Shown in pieces: positions 36,901-51,010 of a stretch of DNA of 64,000 nt (positions are counted from its first letter, which is position 1; every line of letters begins with the position of its first letter). Below the pieces are notes generated by a model, which was not told the DNA's origin, made no database searches, and saw nothing but the letters and a program-made list of their open reading frames with translations. The DNA is from Melanocharis versteri. Its lineage: Eukaryota; Chordata; Aves; Passeriformes; Melanocharitidae. The position numbers and the translations under genes were made by a program. The stretch lies in assembly GCA_013397845.1 (NCBI GenBank), contig VZTG01005248.1, positions 4,322,068 to 4,386,067 on the forward strand, in the 5' to 3' direction.

Positions 36901-37619
36901 TCGTGCAAATACTTGGCTCTTTTCACTAGGAATTAATTTTGCTACCCTTTCTCTTTTCCTTGTAAAATGACTTTGTAGAGGTTAGTTCTAAAGAAGGTTT
37001 ACAGAGACCAGGGAAAAGTGTGAAAATAATGACATGTGAACAGCCAGATTCTTCTCTGCTTCAATAAACAATTCTACAGAATGTGATCATGTAAATCCCT
37101 GTGCACAACACAGAATGCAGAAGACATCTGGACAGAAAAGAAATAAAAAATATATAGTAGAAAAAATAACAGTAATTTTGCACACCACTTTCTTATTTAT
37201 TTGTTATTTCTACAAAGTACTGGTATTGTCATTCTTCCAATGCATGAACAGCAGAGCTTTAATGTATAACCATTGTGCTTTCATTCTTATTTTCATCACT
37301 AGATTTAATAAAATAGCTTTATAGTAATTAACTTTTAGAAATCATAGCCTTGATCATTTGGGCTAGTTCTCCTTCATACTATGAATTAAATAACACAGGT
37401 CTTGCTGTAACACAACTAATAGCCCTGTAAAGAGGAATTCCACATTGACAGCTGTATAACATGGTTTTGCCACTTTGGGCCTGAAGCACATGAAGACTGC
37501 TATAGCAGAAATATAATGAATGAGACTTTGAAGAAACGAAATAGATACTTAATTCCTTTCTTAGCAGCTCCCCCCCCATAACTGGCTAATATGGTAAAAA
37601 ATAGCTGTATTTTTGCAAA

Positions 37620-38420
37620 GGATCAAGTTGAGGGTCTTTTTTATTTTTAAATTTCACAATAACCAGGGCATCATCATACGTAATTACATTTTCTTGACGA
37701 GCTTATTAACAGTAATCTTAACATTTCACAAGTGTACATTTCATGCCATATTAGCATTTGCTCGCATGCCTCTGAAGTGGAGGAAGTTCCTGAATTTAAA
37801 TGTTTTCTCTTTATCCATTCTGCCTTTGCATTTTAAGCAGCAGAAAACAGAAAGCGATTGGATTAAGCGCCGGAATTTCAGAAGAGGTAAAAGTGTAAAT
37901 AGCAATGTTTGAACACATTTGCAGAGTGCCAGTGAATACAGCACTACACACTGTAGAAATACTCAGAGCTAGAACCTTATCTTTATGTGTTCTAATAAAA
38001 GATAAATGGAGTCTTCTGTAGGCACCTATTGCTTCAGTTTGGAGAAAGGGGGGCACAAGGAACAAGGTTCTTTTAAAATAAAAAAGATAAAATCAGGCAG
38101 TTTTTCCTCATTAATTTTTCCCCCTCTTTGCCACTGGTGATAAGGGCAAACAATGCAAAACTCCGACCAGCTGGTGTTTCACAAAGAGAAAGCCCTTGGG
38201 GAAAGGACTCTCCTCCTGACAGAGGCAGCCTGGGAGCTCTGCTGCAGAAGCCAGAGCTATTTACATAAGCACATAAAGGCAAGTGACAGTGCAATTAGCC
38301 ATATCAGGATCACACCAGTGAACTTGAGGGTTCTTTATAAAGGTTCCCCCACACACTCTCATGATGGTGCTTTATGCTTTTAATTAGAACACTGCTATTG
38401 ACTTTAAGGCATTCATTCTC
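37620..38420. promoter_or_regulatory. Candidate conserved regulatory cluster
   Basis: This is repeat-free DNA with a more complex composition than its flanks. Words of note are TACGTAATTACATTTTC (37677-37693), GATTAAGCGCCGGAATTT (37861-37878), GGGCAAACAATGCAAAA (38144-38160, SOX/POU-like) and GCAATTAGCC (38291-38300). The frame 37613-37912 (99 codons) and its antisense shadows are unlike any protein I know. The call is inferred only. Confidence 0.2.
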
Positions 38421-38730
38421 TGGGGTCTAGTGGCAATGAAGTTATGACAGGTGATTTCCTATGTTCAACCTCCTGTAAGTTATATTCTACTACATTCATT
38501 AAAAAATAGGGCTTTATGTTTAGGTAAAAACCCCGAAAACTGCTATCTATTTTCCAGAAAGGAAAAATATATTGGTGGTTCAGAAGTATAATAACATACA
38601 TAGGCCCTTGAAGAAAAAAAATACCATTTAGATATGTTAAAAGAGATGATAAGTGTCAAGCACATTTTTAAGCAAATGGGAATCAGAAGAAAGTGATAAG
38701 CAAAAAAGAGAAATGCAACAGATAATTTTG

Positions 38731-38795
38731 AAAAACAAACAAATTAAAAACTACAAACAAACAAAATACAACAAGCAAACAAACATAAAAAAACA
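38731..38795. repeat. A/C-rich simple repeat, (CAAA)n type
   Basis: Imperfect ACAAACAAAC units are spread over about 65 bases. This is one of several similar tracts at 28.7, 35.6, 38.7, 40.9 and 48.8 kb. Confidence 0.85.
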
Positions 38796-40855
38796 TCCAA
38801 CCAGATCGTAATTTATTACTTGATTTTTTTGTTCACAAAGTAATCTGCTTGATCTGATTAAAAAGTCAGATCTTTGAGCATTCTATCATGCCCACTGCAT
38901 TGTTTCACTGTGAAAGTTTTTGTTTATTAAAATTTTCTATTATTTGCTTTTAGGGTTTTGGTATTCCTATTACTTAGCTGAGAACCTCTGTTGTTCTTTA
39001 TCCTGTTGTTTTCTGACTCACTAAAATGTTTGGAATAAGGAATAATGATCAGTTAGGAATAATGAATGACAAATCAGTTCAGCTGCAAATTTTCAAATTA
39101 TAATTACTTGTTTCTAAATTAGGAAAACTTCAGGCATTCTTGCATATTTTCATAAATGTTCTGTGATTTTTTTTCTTTCCAAACATGTCTTGATAGCAGG
39201 TATTGTTCTATCAAAAGTGATGTGCGAAAATATGAAAATTCTTTAGGCAAAAAAAACCCAAAAAGATGGAGAACAAGTTAATTTAGTAAACATTTAGCTG
39301 TAGTGGGTGTTAAACACGAGCTTTTGGGTAAATCATGCTTTGTCAATAACCCAAGTGAGGGAAGACACCTGGTTGTTATTTCCCATCAGAGGGCAGTGGA
39401 AAGTTTGTTCTGTCTTGTGTTCACATTTGTTTCATTGAAGTTTGTTTTGTTACACTGTGATAAGGAACAGTCTAGAGCTCTCAAAGCAAATTACATGCCT
39501 TGTATTTCAAACAGGAGACATCAAGTGAAATAATGATGTCAGGGCCAAAAAAGAAGATTTTTTTTTTTTTTTCTGAGAAAGAGTTCAGTTATGGAATTCC
39601 TTGTTTGGGGAAATAATAGATGGGAAAAGTTTATATGGATCCAGAAGGTGATTAGATAGCTTAATCAGAGAGAAAATCCACTGGGAGTCCTAAATGCAAA
39701 CCACCTCTGGCTCCAAATATATGGGAGCCTTAAATTCTTGGAAGCAGAAGTAAATACAGTGTTTGCTACTGGGTATTTGGAGTCAGGGTACAGTTTAGAC
39801 AGGCTTTCAATCTGTTATAGTATAGTCATGCTTTTGAATGTTGTTCTTTGATTGAGAGATGAAAGAAAGCAGTGAACACGGCAAGGATAAAGAAAGAGGG
39901 GAAAGCAGGAGCATGCAATGTCAGGGTGTGCAACAGTATAACATTTCAGCTGTAATTAATGACAGTCATATCCTCACAGATTTTGATCACTGCATGTGGT
40001 CCCTTCATAAATATTTCTTGCTGCTATAGCAATAAATATGATGGAATATAAATTGATATCCCAATCTCTAAACAGACCCATAATTTAGACTGCATTATGT
40101 TTTCATTTGATAGGATTAAGTATGTTATTTGATTTCATGGAGGGAGCGATGTCTTTCCCTGGTGACAATAGCACAGGTGTGGATGAACACTTTTGCTGTT
40201 AAATGAGGTATAATTTTTGTATAAATGACCATTAGCTTGAAAAAAATTCACTTTTTATGGAAATATACCTTAGCAAAAAGTAAAAGATTTAAAACATCAA
40301 AAAGTACTTACCCACATTTTTTACCTACAATAATGTAACTATATGTTTTGATATATAGTAATTTATATGAAAATATAATTACTTAAATGCTCCTAAAACA
40401 TATATTCAGATTTGTACATATATTCAGATTTGTATTATCATTAAGCACCTTAAAAAGGTGTAAACTTGTATTTTTTGCGAAGTTACAAACAGGATATCCA
40501 ATATAGCCAACTTTATTTATTGAAATATATTTAATCTGGACACCACTTTGTTATCAATAAAAAGCGAATGAAACAAAAGCCATAACAATTCCCAATTCCT
40601 GCGCAATAAATAATCCAATATATTTACATCATGATTAATAAGCAGAAGAACTCCTATCTTAAGCAATTTTTTTTTTTTTGCAAGAATGTTAGGTTCAAGA
40701 AGACAACGGAAATTCTTCACATTGAATTTGTCAGGAATGCCCTGATTTTTTGCCTGTTATCAATCCTATATCAGTCACAATTACCACACAATACAAAATA
40801 AACTTCTAACATTCACTGATCTTGAGAAGTCTTTTACAGTTGCAATGTGCTTTTG
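38796..40855. other. Unique AT-rich non-coding DNA
   Basis: No gene is recognised. It contains a poly-T run at 39558-39572 and a perfect 18-base tandem repeat ACATATATTCAGATTTGT at 40398-40415 and 40416-40433. Confidence 0.5.
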
Positions 40856-40941
40856 TAAAAAAAAAACAACCAACCAAACAAAAAACCCAAAATAAAACAA
40901 AACCAAAAAACAAACAAACAAACAAACAAACAAAAAACAAA
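40856..40941. repeat. (CAAA)n simple repeat
   Basis: A long A/C tract includes about seven consecutive CAAA units at 40911-40937, preceded by impure CCAA and CAAAA units. The same tract read backwards creates the Phe-, Cys- and Leu-rich run in the minus frame 40806-41063. Confidence 0.93.
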
Positions 40942-43900
40942 GGAGTAAACATGTCAGAAGATTTTTTTTCCTTGAAAATGTAAAGGAGTAGAAAACAGTT
41001 GCTCAGATTAGGATAGTTTTCATTGGCACTGTGAATTTTCAGGTTAAGAAGGGATGTTTTCATTAATTTTAGGTATTTCTAGATTTTTATGTATGTTGTA
41101 TATGTATGAAACTGAATTGCAGTTTTTGAACTGAAGTATTAACAATGTACTTAAGCCTCATTTTGTATCTTCCCTTAAGTCATACATTGTACATTATGCA
41201 TAAAGCTGATGCTAAGAGCAAAATACTTTGACTTATATGCTGGCTCTTGTGAAAGTATTATTTTAGCTTGATAAAGTCCAGATATCTGGAAAGAAATAAC
41301 TGCTTTTCTATTTAAGACCTTAAAAGCACTATATTTATTGGCAATCATAGTATAACAGTAGCTGGTGGACTGATTGAAAGGCAGGAGCTTAGTAAAGACT
41401 GGCTTTATATTTCTTCAGTAAATTCATCAAGGCAGTTAATGACAGGTTTAAGTAGCTGTCTGCACTACCAGCCAATGGTAAGCACGCTTACACAACACAA
41501 ATACATCAGGACTTACAAACTCAGTTGTTTTTATACATGCCAAAAGCTGTCAGACATCCCCTTCAGGGTTTCAGATGTATTTTTAGAAAGTTCTAATCTA
41601 CAGTATCTGCCAAGCTACTCCTATATTTAATGCAGATATAGAAGTAAACAGGTGCAATAGAGAAGCTTCTGCAAGCTAACAAAATATGTAACATTTTCAC
41701 CATTCCCCTTGTACATGCTACAGCTTTTCTCTCTCTAAGTGTGGCTGCAGTCATAGCCCCAGTATAGACCTCTTTTTCCAAAACCCCCCTGCCCTCCCTC
41801 CTTAGGTGCTATTCCTTTCCTTCATTATTTTGTGAGATTCAGAATTTTTTATTTTATTGTTGCACGGGATTTTTAATCTCTCTGTTTGACAACTACTCAC
41901 TATTTTCCAACGACATTACTTTCAATAAGTGTATTTTAAAAACCCTCTCTTCCAATACCATTAACATTTTCTCTGTCATTTTCTGAGAATGATGTATTGT
42001 TGGGAGGCTGCCCAGCCAAGCTGTGCCAGCACGTTATGTTAAACAATATATTGAGACCTGTCAAAACAACTCTCAAAAAAAATCACATTTATATCAACAA
42101 TCAATAACACAGAAAGTAAATTATGGGAAACCAATAAAAATGCAGGCATTCAATGCAATTTGGTATAACTTCGATTACTTTTTTTGACAGCAGCTGAGTG
42201 GCCAGGCCAATACCTTTCTAAAAGCTGCAGCATACAACTAATTTCTGCTATTACTTCAAAGCTATATGTGTTAATATCTCAACTAGAATTTGCTGATATC
42301 TTCGTAAAAGTGCTGGAAATTCCTGAATTCTTCTCTGAGCATGGAAACTTCTCTCTAGATATTTTTATAGACCTGGATGACAACATTTAGAGTTTCCCAA
42401 CCATTTTCACTACAGTTTTCTTCTATGTGGAAATTTATCCAATAAAACCTGAAATGAAACTATGATCGGATTTCACCTGAACAACCTACCGTATGCAATC
42501 GGGTATTCTGAGCTATTGGAAAGCTATTATACACATTATCATGAAGAACTCTATGTAAGAAAGATATCACAATGTACTGCAAATGAGTCTTATGTGAAGA
42601 CGTCTTTGATGCTGAGGGGAAAAAAATCATCATTCTGATAAGTCTTTGTTTCTAAACACCTGAATTTATTACTGCTCCTATTCCTTCCTAGTTGACCTTC
42701 TACTATTAAGCTTCTTACTATCAGGGAAGTGCTCTCAAAACTATTGGCATGCTCCTTAAATAATTTTTGCATATTTGGACTTTAACTTGAAGTTATTTTC
42801 TCTTGAGACAAATTTATTTGAAAAGTTGTATCAGTCAGAACTTGATTACAAAATGAATAATGGAGACATTTTTAGATGGAAAATGTTACTATTTTAGCAG
42901 AATCAACAGTAATATGGAATTAATTCATGACATTGACCAATGTTTTCCCTCTGTGTAAGAAAAACAAGAGATTGCTTGACAGCTATGAGACTGCTTAGTC
43001 TCACTGAGGAGATGGAGGGTTTGAGGGCAAAATGACACAGAAGAAGATGTGTTTTGAGATTGGGGAGATATAAAGAATGCTTTAAGCAGTTTTAAAAAGC
43101 ACAGGAAGAAGGGAAGGCTAGAAGAGGAGCAATAAAATAGAGAGTTCAAGGAGAATAAAAGCAAAGGGGAAGTAAAGGAACAAAGAGAAAGAACTGCTCT
43201 TGGCAATACAGTTTATCTGATACATTATTATGAAATGTAGCTTCGTTGAAAAGCACTGATATGTAAGTTCCAAATGTTTTGTCTGAAACATCTCAGATTT
43301 GATTAACTTTCATAAAATCAAAGTCCTGAACTCCAGAAAGGTTGCCTTGAGGCTGCAGAGACTGGGAACTGCAGATTGCCTTCCCCCATCCTGGTTGTTG
43401 CTGAAAAGCCAGGTGTTCAAGGAGTCCCAAACACTACTTGACATAATTAATAATGGGTTTCTAACATTATTAAGCGGCTTGGAATAGTCCAAATCAAAGT
43501 ATAAAACCTTGTCACTTCCAAAAAATCAGAATTTCTCCTTTGTAACCCCAAATAGTCAGTATGTCCTCAACAATTTTTATACATGTTCTGGCAGTTTTTA
43601 AGCATGAACTGCAAGAAAATTTCAATTTATCTTCCTGTTTTTCAGTTTCTGGCTACATGAGATAGAAAATGAGTCAATTTTTTCAGCAAGTCTTTCCTCA
43701 GGGGTTTTGCTACAGCAAACCATGAAGCATCTATTACTATGTAAGTAATTGCAAAGCACATAAATTTTACTTCCCAGATGGTTTACCCCAGACCTGTTTG
43801 TCCAATTACAGGCCAAGTGGCTGCATAGTACAAAACACATAATTATTTATCTTTTTGTTCACATGGCCTGGCCTGAAAGCAATTCCTCTTTCTGTTTGTT

Positions 43901-46900
43901 TGCTCTATCCAAGAAATAACATGAAGGTTGCCTTTGCTTTGAATTCATGCCTCATTTTCACAAATGCATATGCTTCTAATTCAAAGACCCTGACAAACAG
44001 ACCATCCCCTTCAGTACAGGAAAAAACTGCAAAATCTGCACTCGATACAAAGTGTCGGTCATAGCAGAACTGGAAAGACTTTTTCTCAGAACCTGAATCT
44101 TTCACTCCATCATACTCTTTCAATATTTTGCAACCTGATTGAACTTTTCTTAGCTATGTTTATATTTTCTTAATTCTATTTTTAACAGTATATCAAGAAA
44201 CAACCTAGCATTTGCACCTTGTAAAATCAGTTTTGAATAAACAATGGAAACTTTTTAATGTACTATCTAATCTTAGGATCTTGCATTTGTTGTAATATGG
44301 CTATGTGCTCACTCAGAGCCTGCCTTATCTAAATTAACACAAGAGGATTTTGTTCTTTGCAAAAGGAACTCTTTCTTTGTACAGCACTTTCTCTTTAATA
44401 GCACTGGACAAGAAAACAGTTAGTGAAATGACAGACTACTGTAGGATTTAAGAGATAGGGCTAGTTAAGAAAATGAAACAAGTTCTCCTGGTTTTTTAAT
44501 AAATTATTAGTTGAATAGTTTATACATGTGTCTCTAGCGGTAACTGGACATAAAAAAGAATAAATTTCAATTGTTATATGTGTTTATAGCATATATACTT
44601 TGAATGAATGCATCTTTAATGCACAGGAATGTTTACTAGGAAGTTTCAGTTTCTTATGTTTATGCTTGACTCTCATTCTCAAAGATTCAGGCCAAACCGA
44701 TCTTGGTTGCATTTTTTCACATCCATTCTTTTTTTTTTTTTGTCACCCCTCTGAAAAGTTCAGACTTTCAGTATAGGTTACATGCAGTTCATATCTGCAT
44801 TACCTACCCACTCACTTCAGCTAGAAACATCTTTCCTGATATCAGCACTGAACTCTATAAAAATCTCTGCTGAACTTGTCTCTATCCCTTAAATAATTTA
44901 TCCTTTTGTGCTCTCTATTTGTTCACTCTTTTCCTCTTCCCTTACAAAGCTTTTGAAATCACATAGTTTTAATACACGACTCTTCTACCCACAAAAACAA
45001 ATATGCAAAGCAGAAACATTTTATATGGCAAGAAAGGCATTATGTATTTGTAAAGAACTAAGTCAATACTTCATTGTAGGTGATTTCACACTGGATAAAG
45101 CTTGTGAAAAAGACAGCAGGTACTGTTAGACTTATTAGTGATTTCCATTAACTCATGTTGGGACCTGATAAAACTTTCTTTCTGTTCATATATTTTTCTG
45201 TAGTATCTGGAGAGGTTCCAAAAATCTTTCCTAGAAGATCTCAGAAAATGTCAGAAACTGGTCACAGATTTCTTCTTCATCGTGAGGCCTTAAAATTGTA
45301 AGGCAACAAAAGCCTTCCAGTTCTTCAGGTATTCTGGATAAATATACCAAGATGGTCAGCACAGAGTGAGGAGTTATGTACTTTGCCCTGTTTTAAACGA
45401 CTGGCACACCCACAAAGATACAATGCCTCTTCATTTGTCAGACTACCCAGCAGTACTCTTATCTCGAAGTAAAGTTTAAGAGTAGAATGGTGTTTACCTA
45501 AACTATGATTTGAGATAGGGGTCATGAAAAATATGACAAAACATCAGTACTGAGGCTATATTTAACAATAAGGATTCTCTTTGGGTGTTCCAGCGGTTAT
45601 CTGTTTTGTCACTGCTGGGTAATTAGCCTATACAATGCACACTTGGCCCTAGAGAGCTCTTTTGGCTACTTCATTCCTTTTCCTATTGTTGAAGAAGATT
45701 ATCTTCAGCATCCAGGGTGGCTGCCCTGGGTGACCTCCCCTTTCTCTAAGCTTGCATAGTGCAGGATGACCTTATCTTTCTTCTCTGCTAATGTTTACCT
45801 ACCCCTCACACTTCATGAAGCTGGGCACTGAGACATCACAGGGCAACAGAAGGGATTAAATAATTTCCTTTCTCCCTCTTTTAAAGATAATTTTATTAAT
45901 ATTTTTGCTACTTACTTTAATTACCACTCTGTATTTAGAGTGACTCATGCATTTTGCAGTTCTCTTGAGAGTTCTTGTAAAGCTATTCATGATGTATCTT
46001 TAAAAAGATTAAATGCACCTTTTCCTACTAGATTTACAGCTTCTTTTTCTCTATGTCTCTCTTATGAAGAGCAACCATTGCATAACAGGGATTGCAAGTT
46101 GAAAATGTAATATTCTGTCAACATAATCACAGCCAAATTTTTAATCCCCTATTCAGCCCTGCAGATATTCACTGCCAAAAACACTATCTACAGATTTTTT
46201 TTCCTGCTTCCAGACAGAAGGAAAATAATACCTTGCACTTACAGGTTGATAGACCCACCTCTAAGCTCCACATGGCAGCTGATCAACAGAAAAGTAGAAG
46301 AATCATGCCAAAGCTGTAATTTGTGCCAAAGGAATAAGTGAAAACACACAACGAATGTATGTTGTGTGGGATATGGAATGGAATGGGGGGAGTGTGGCTA
46401 TCCTATTGTTTCTAGACAGCTGGTCCTGATTGCCGGTGTCTAACTACCTGGGCTGATAACACTCAGGCTATGTTCTGTGACCATGTTCTGTGACCATTGG
46501 CCTGTGTCCCAGAGGCACAGTTCCCACAGAAGTTTGTGTCACTTTCACAAGAAGAAGACTGGATTTTCAGAAGTAGCATAAATCCTTGTATCCTCATCTT
46601 TTGGTGTCTATCTTTTGGAGATTTTCCATCTGTTAGTCTGTAAAACAGTCACATTTGCATGGAAGCTCCACAAGTTGCAGGACACACCAAGCAATCATGA
46701 GATTTTAGTATTAAGAATCTAATAATAATTTTTTAACCCACTAATTTCTTTCTTCTAGGTTATGATGTATGTTGTATACCAGACTTTTCCTAGGCATGTG
46801 TTATTTAGTCTCAGTTGTTTTTTAGTTTGTGTGTGTACGAATTTATTAACTCAATACTGGGCATTTTTCAATTTTCAACATTCACAGGCCCATTAAATCC

Positions 46901-47130
46901 ATCTCCCTCTACTTTCAGCTTTTTACAGTAAATGGAGAATTTCCTAGTCTTTAAAACATAACCCGGAAAGGCAATTGCTGTCAGGACTAGTAAATGTGGA
47001 ATGGTATCTCAAAGTAGAGCATCTATGATTTCTATTTAATACTGAAATTCACAGATGCCTTCAAACATAATACTAGGCACTTATTAAGGCTTTAAATAGT
47101 GGAACAATCAAATCCAGCAGTTCACAGGAT
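40942..47130. other. Unique non-coding DNA
   Basis: No exon or repeat family is supported over about 6 kb. A poly-T run lies near 44729-44741. A 13-base tandem pair ATGTTCTGTGACC occupies 46470-46495. A less AT-rich patch lies at 45600-45860 with a small palindrome CCAGGGTGGCTGCCCTGG at about 45711-45728. All frames are below 100 codons and unremarkable. Confidence 0.5.
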
Positions 47131-47272
47131 CATCACAGAGTGCTCTGTGTTGAAAGGGACCTTAAAGGTCATCTTGTTCCAACCCCACTGACATGGGCTG
47201 AGACACTTTTCACTAGTTCAGGTTGCTCAGAGCTCTAATTCAACCTGGCCTTGAACAATTCCAGGAATGTAG
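47131..47272 (-). mobile_element. CR1 LINE 3' end fragment
   Basis: The antisense CR1 tail is clear. CATCACAGAGTGCTCTGTGT leads into TTGAAAGGGACCTTAAAGG, then TCATCTTGTTCCAACCCC, then TTTTCACTAGTTCAGGTTGC and ACCTGGCCTTGAACAATTCC. It matches the standard order GGACCTTAAAGATCATC, TTCCAACCCC, ACCAGGTTGCTC, CCTGGCCTTGAACA. It is short, 5'-truncated and non-coding. Confidence 0.9.
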
Positions 47273-50200
47273 ATACTTGTGCCTATATTAAATTTATGTA
47301 ATTTGAGATGGCTAATTAGGTGCTTGAACCCAAACACACAAAACATTTTTTTGTCCGATCTACTTTATTCTTGTGAAGTTCATAGATTAAATATTACATT
47401 TCAGTCCAGGCTTCTTGTTCCTACTGAGGAGAAATTTCCCCCATGTCATACATATGAGAAAATACTGACTGAATGAGCAACATAGGACAGTATTTTCATT
47501 AGTTGTAGATGAACTTTTTCTACTTAGGTAAGTTTGAATGTTTATGTAACAGTGAATTTTTTCGACTCTTAGTGTTTTCAGAAAATGCCTGAGCAATGTG
47601 AGAATTAAATGCATTTGCTTTAAAAATAATATTCTTTAGCTCAATATTACAATTGTACATTTATTTTTGTCACTCTTATTCTACTTCCTTCTCCTGTGAT
47701 GAACACAGAGTTCGAGTCAGCTAATCTTGTCTGGTTTTGCCTTCCCTCTGAGTAAGATGGAGCAGACAATATATTTAGCATGCTTATCATCCTCTGCTTA
47801 TTTAAGAACTGGTGGACAAAAGCAGGATTTTTGTTGTTTCTTTTTACATCATGTATATCAGTAATAAAACATCAAAAGCATGGTTCAACACTTGATATGT
47901 GTAAGTTAGAATACCTATTTCTGAGCAATTAGGGTGTTATTTCTGTGTCTATGGAAATGAGAATTAGGAACCATATTTACGCTTTAATGATTTTGCAAAA
48001 CCTAAACTCAGGTTTTGGTTTCTTTAATCTGTTTTTTGTGGGGTTTTGCTTGTCTGTTTGTTTCTGTACTTTTTTACATAATGGAAAACACGTGAAAATT
48101 AGTGATTCAACATGGCTTTATGAAAGGAAAGGTTCTTTCACACCTTTTCATAATTGAAGGTTGAATGGGAAAATCTGACTTCTTATTATACCAATAAGAA
48201 GATTGATTGTATTTGTGAGAGATGCTAATTAAAAGAATTAGCTTACAGGCTGAATTGGTGAGCAAGTGTACCAGAATCTGTCCCTTAGGCTCCTGAATCC
48301 CACAGATCAGTGGAACCAGTAGACCTTTGTCCAAAATTTTAAGAGGGTTACATTTCATGAGTTAATAAGCAATAATTATGAAATTAAAAAATCTTTTAAT
48401 TAGAATGAAAAAGCATCGTCAGTCATTTCATAATTTGAAGCGGTAATATGGTCTCAGGCACTCACCTGGAAGATAAAGGAAATTACCAACAGTAAACTGT
48501 AAAACAGTGTGAAAGACTCATGCACATTTGCTACATTGCAATGAAGATTGTCACACATCAAGGCAAGGTGTCCATGCTGAGGAAAATATAGAAAAAATAA
48601 TTGAAATTGGTCCAATGAAAAATTCTGGTGAAAAGAGGGTTAAATTTCCCTCATTTTTTGCACTGGCTTAGTGTTTCCCAGTTTGGAAAACTGATTTTTT
48701 TTCCATTAAAAACCCACTACTGTAACACCATCAAATGACTGTGATCAATGGAAAAAAAAACCAAACCAACAAAAACCAAACACCAAAACCAAAACAGAAG
48801 CTAAAAATAAGTTCTGAAATAGTTGTCAAAACATGTTCCCATAATTTAAAAACCCTGGACTTTGCATTTTAGACTTCTTCATATACTTTAAAATGGCTAG
48901 TCTTTGACATTCCAGATCTCAGAAAATTGATAGTATTTAATCATGATATTTCAGGGACTCCTGATTTTTTTTTTTTTTTTAATTAAAAGTATTGTCCCCC
49001 AAAACATCTTCAATCTATTCCATAGTAAGTCTTTAGACTTAGGGAACAGTGATAGTTAAGTTCAAAATTTTCAGTGTGTTTTCTCATGCCTGTGAGAAAT
49101 GTGAACCTTCAAAGAACCAACCAGTTTTCTGGGTTACAAATTCCAGTTGAGCAACCCGGCTTGATCAAAGATCTTTTGATCATTGAAAATTCAGGGTAAC
49201 CACAGTGACTGTATTAGGTTATCTGGAACCTCATTAAGGTGGAAAATGAATTATAACTAATGAGTCTGAAAAAAAACTTTTGAAAACACTTTGTTCCCTT
49301 CTACACACAATACCCAGAAAAAGTAATGTCAATAACTTGAAACATTCAAATAGCACATAGCCTTACAATTCAGCATTTGTCTTGTTATCTCAGGTAATTT
49401 TAGTCCAAGCATGTGTGCACAGAGTGATCCTCAGTTGTGCTGTCTCTGCTTCTGGTGTCTTGTATGCCACATGCCACTAATATGTCTGTTTAAGCCATAC
49501 AATTAGAACAATGAATTGTAACTATGGTGTCTAGAATTACAGGTACAGTACCTCAATTTATTTTCAATTCTAGATGTAACAGCCACTTCTAAGTCCACAG
49601 AGCACAGAAACAGACACATGATTTGATTAAGATTTATCTGTCTCAGTCTCAATAAGGATAAAAGAATATACATCCATGAGATGTATAGCTAGATGGTATC
49701 TTTCCATGTGGATCATGTTTGCAGTTTAGGTCTCATTACCAGTTCTGCTGTTAATGATTATACCAGCGCCAGTAGTAGTGGGAACATGATTTATTTTTAC
49801 TACTCATTATGCTGAGTGTGGCGTGAAAATATCTGTTGCATATCCTGATCCATATCTGTAACATATGTCTTGAAAATTTGAGGACATGGTATGAGAATAT
49901 TATACTATTTATTGGTTTGCTGGAAAATTTCAGAATGGAAAACCACTTTTCTTTCAAAAAAAAAATTCTATTTGAAGCATATCTCATCAGTGCTGTAAGT
50001 CAGTTTCACCACTCAGAGCAGGCAGAAAGCTTCACAGACAATACATTTAATGCTTTATGACCTCAGAGAAGTTTCGTACTTCTTGCAGCATTACAGTGCA
50101 CAAGAGTGCACGTCACAGATAGAAGTGTCTCTAGGACTACTAAGAGATTCTTTTAGTATAGAAGAGGAGATCATGTTACTTGATAATTACAAGTTTTATT

Positions 50201-50962
50201 TTCTTTTTAAAAAATGTCTATCACTTGCTGGCGAGATTTTCAACAATAACTTTGCTTTTAGATTTCTTTGCCCATGTACTCCTAACAATGTACTGAAATA
50301 TAATGGCTTGCAGAAGATGTTAGTGTGTATCTTACCTCCAAGCTGTGTTCGCTCATTCTAATGCATCTGAACATTTTCAGTATTCTAAGATTAGGATTAA
50401 GTGGACAATCAACACTTCTCCCATCTTTTGTACATCATCTAATCTTTCTGCTGAACTGTTTCTCAAAAATGACAATTAATGTCTAACATTCCTTGGCACT
50501 CTTTCACAAATTCTCATGCATTTTAGTCAGTTGCTAAGAACAACCATGAAGTTCTTTGGATCTGTTGGGGAAAGACAAGTTACTTATAGATAAACTGAAA
50601 TAAGAAATGTCAACTGACTCAAAATTAATATTTTAGAAACTAGCAAGGCAGCCAGAAACTAGTCACGACTATGTACACATTTATATAATGGGCACAGGAA
50701 AGCAGTGCTGAAAATTCTGGGAGTGAGAGATTTATGGGTTACTTGTGCATGAGTTAACAGCTTTTTAAACAACTATTCATAATTGAAAAATAGTTTACTG
50801 TTAGTCAATAATTCCCAATATTAAGGGGCCAAGAAATTTATTGATAATTTTGAAGGCAAGTTTTGAAGATTTTTCTTACTTCATTAAATGTCATGGATCC
50901 AGATAATGGTAAAGTAATTTCATCATAGACCATTGAAGTTTAAATAATAAATAATCTACATT
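47273..50962. other. Unique AT-rich DNA with simple repeats
   Basis: No gene is recognised. An A/C-rich tract lies at 48750-48797 and a poly-T run at about 48966-48980. The frame 50050-50361 (103 codons) has no recognisable motif. Confidence 0.5.
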
Positions 50963-51010
50963 TCACAGGGATCATGTAGTCCAACCCCCTTGTCGAGGCA
51001 GAATCACTGC
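50963..51010 (-). mobile_element. Short CR1 3' end remnant
   Basis: TTCACAGGGATCATGTAGTC followed by CAACCCCCTTGTCGAGGCAG fits the antisense CR1 3' region (GGATCATCTAGTCCAACCCCCTGC). Only about 48 bases are recognisable, so the call depends on that phrase. Confidence 0.55.

Noticed and set aside
40398..40433. 18-base perfect tandem repeat as a functional site
   Set aside because: A two-copy short duplication in AT-rich DNA. Replication slippage explains it.
35581..40941. Repeated A/C-rich tracts as a CRISPR or satellite array
   Set aside because: They are impure (CAAA)n-type simple repeats with no spacers or regular unit.
45711..45728. Palindrome CCAGGGTGGCTGCCCTGG as a hairpin RNA
   Set aside because: A six-base arm is too short for a microRNA precursor, and the flanks do not pair further by eye.
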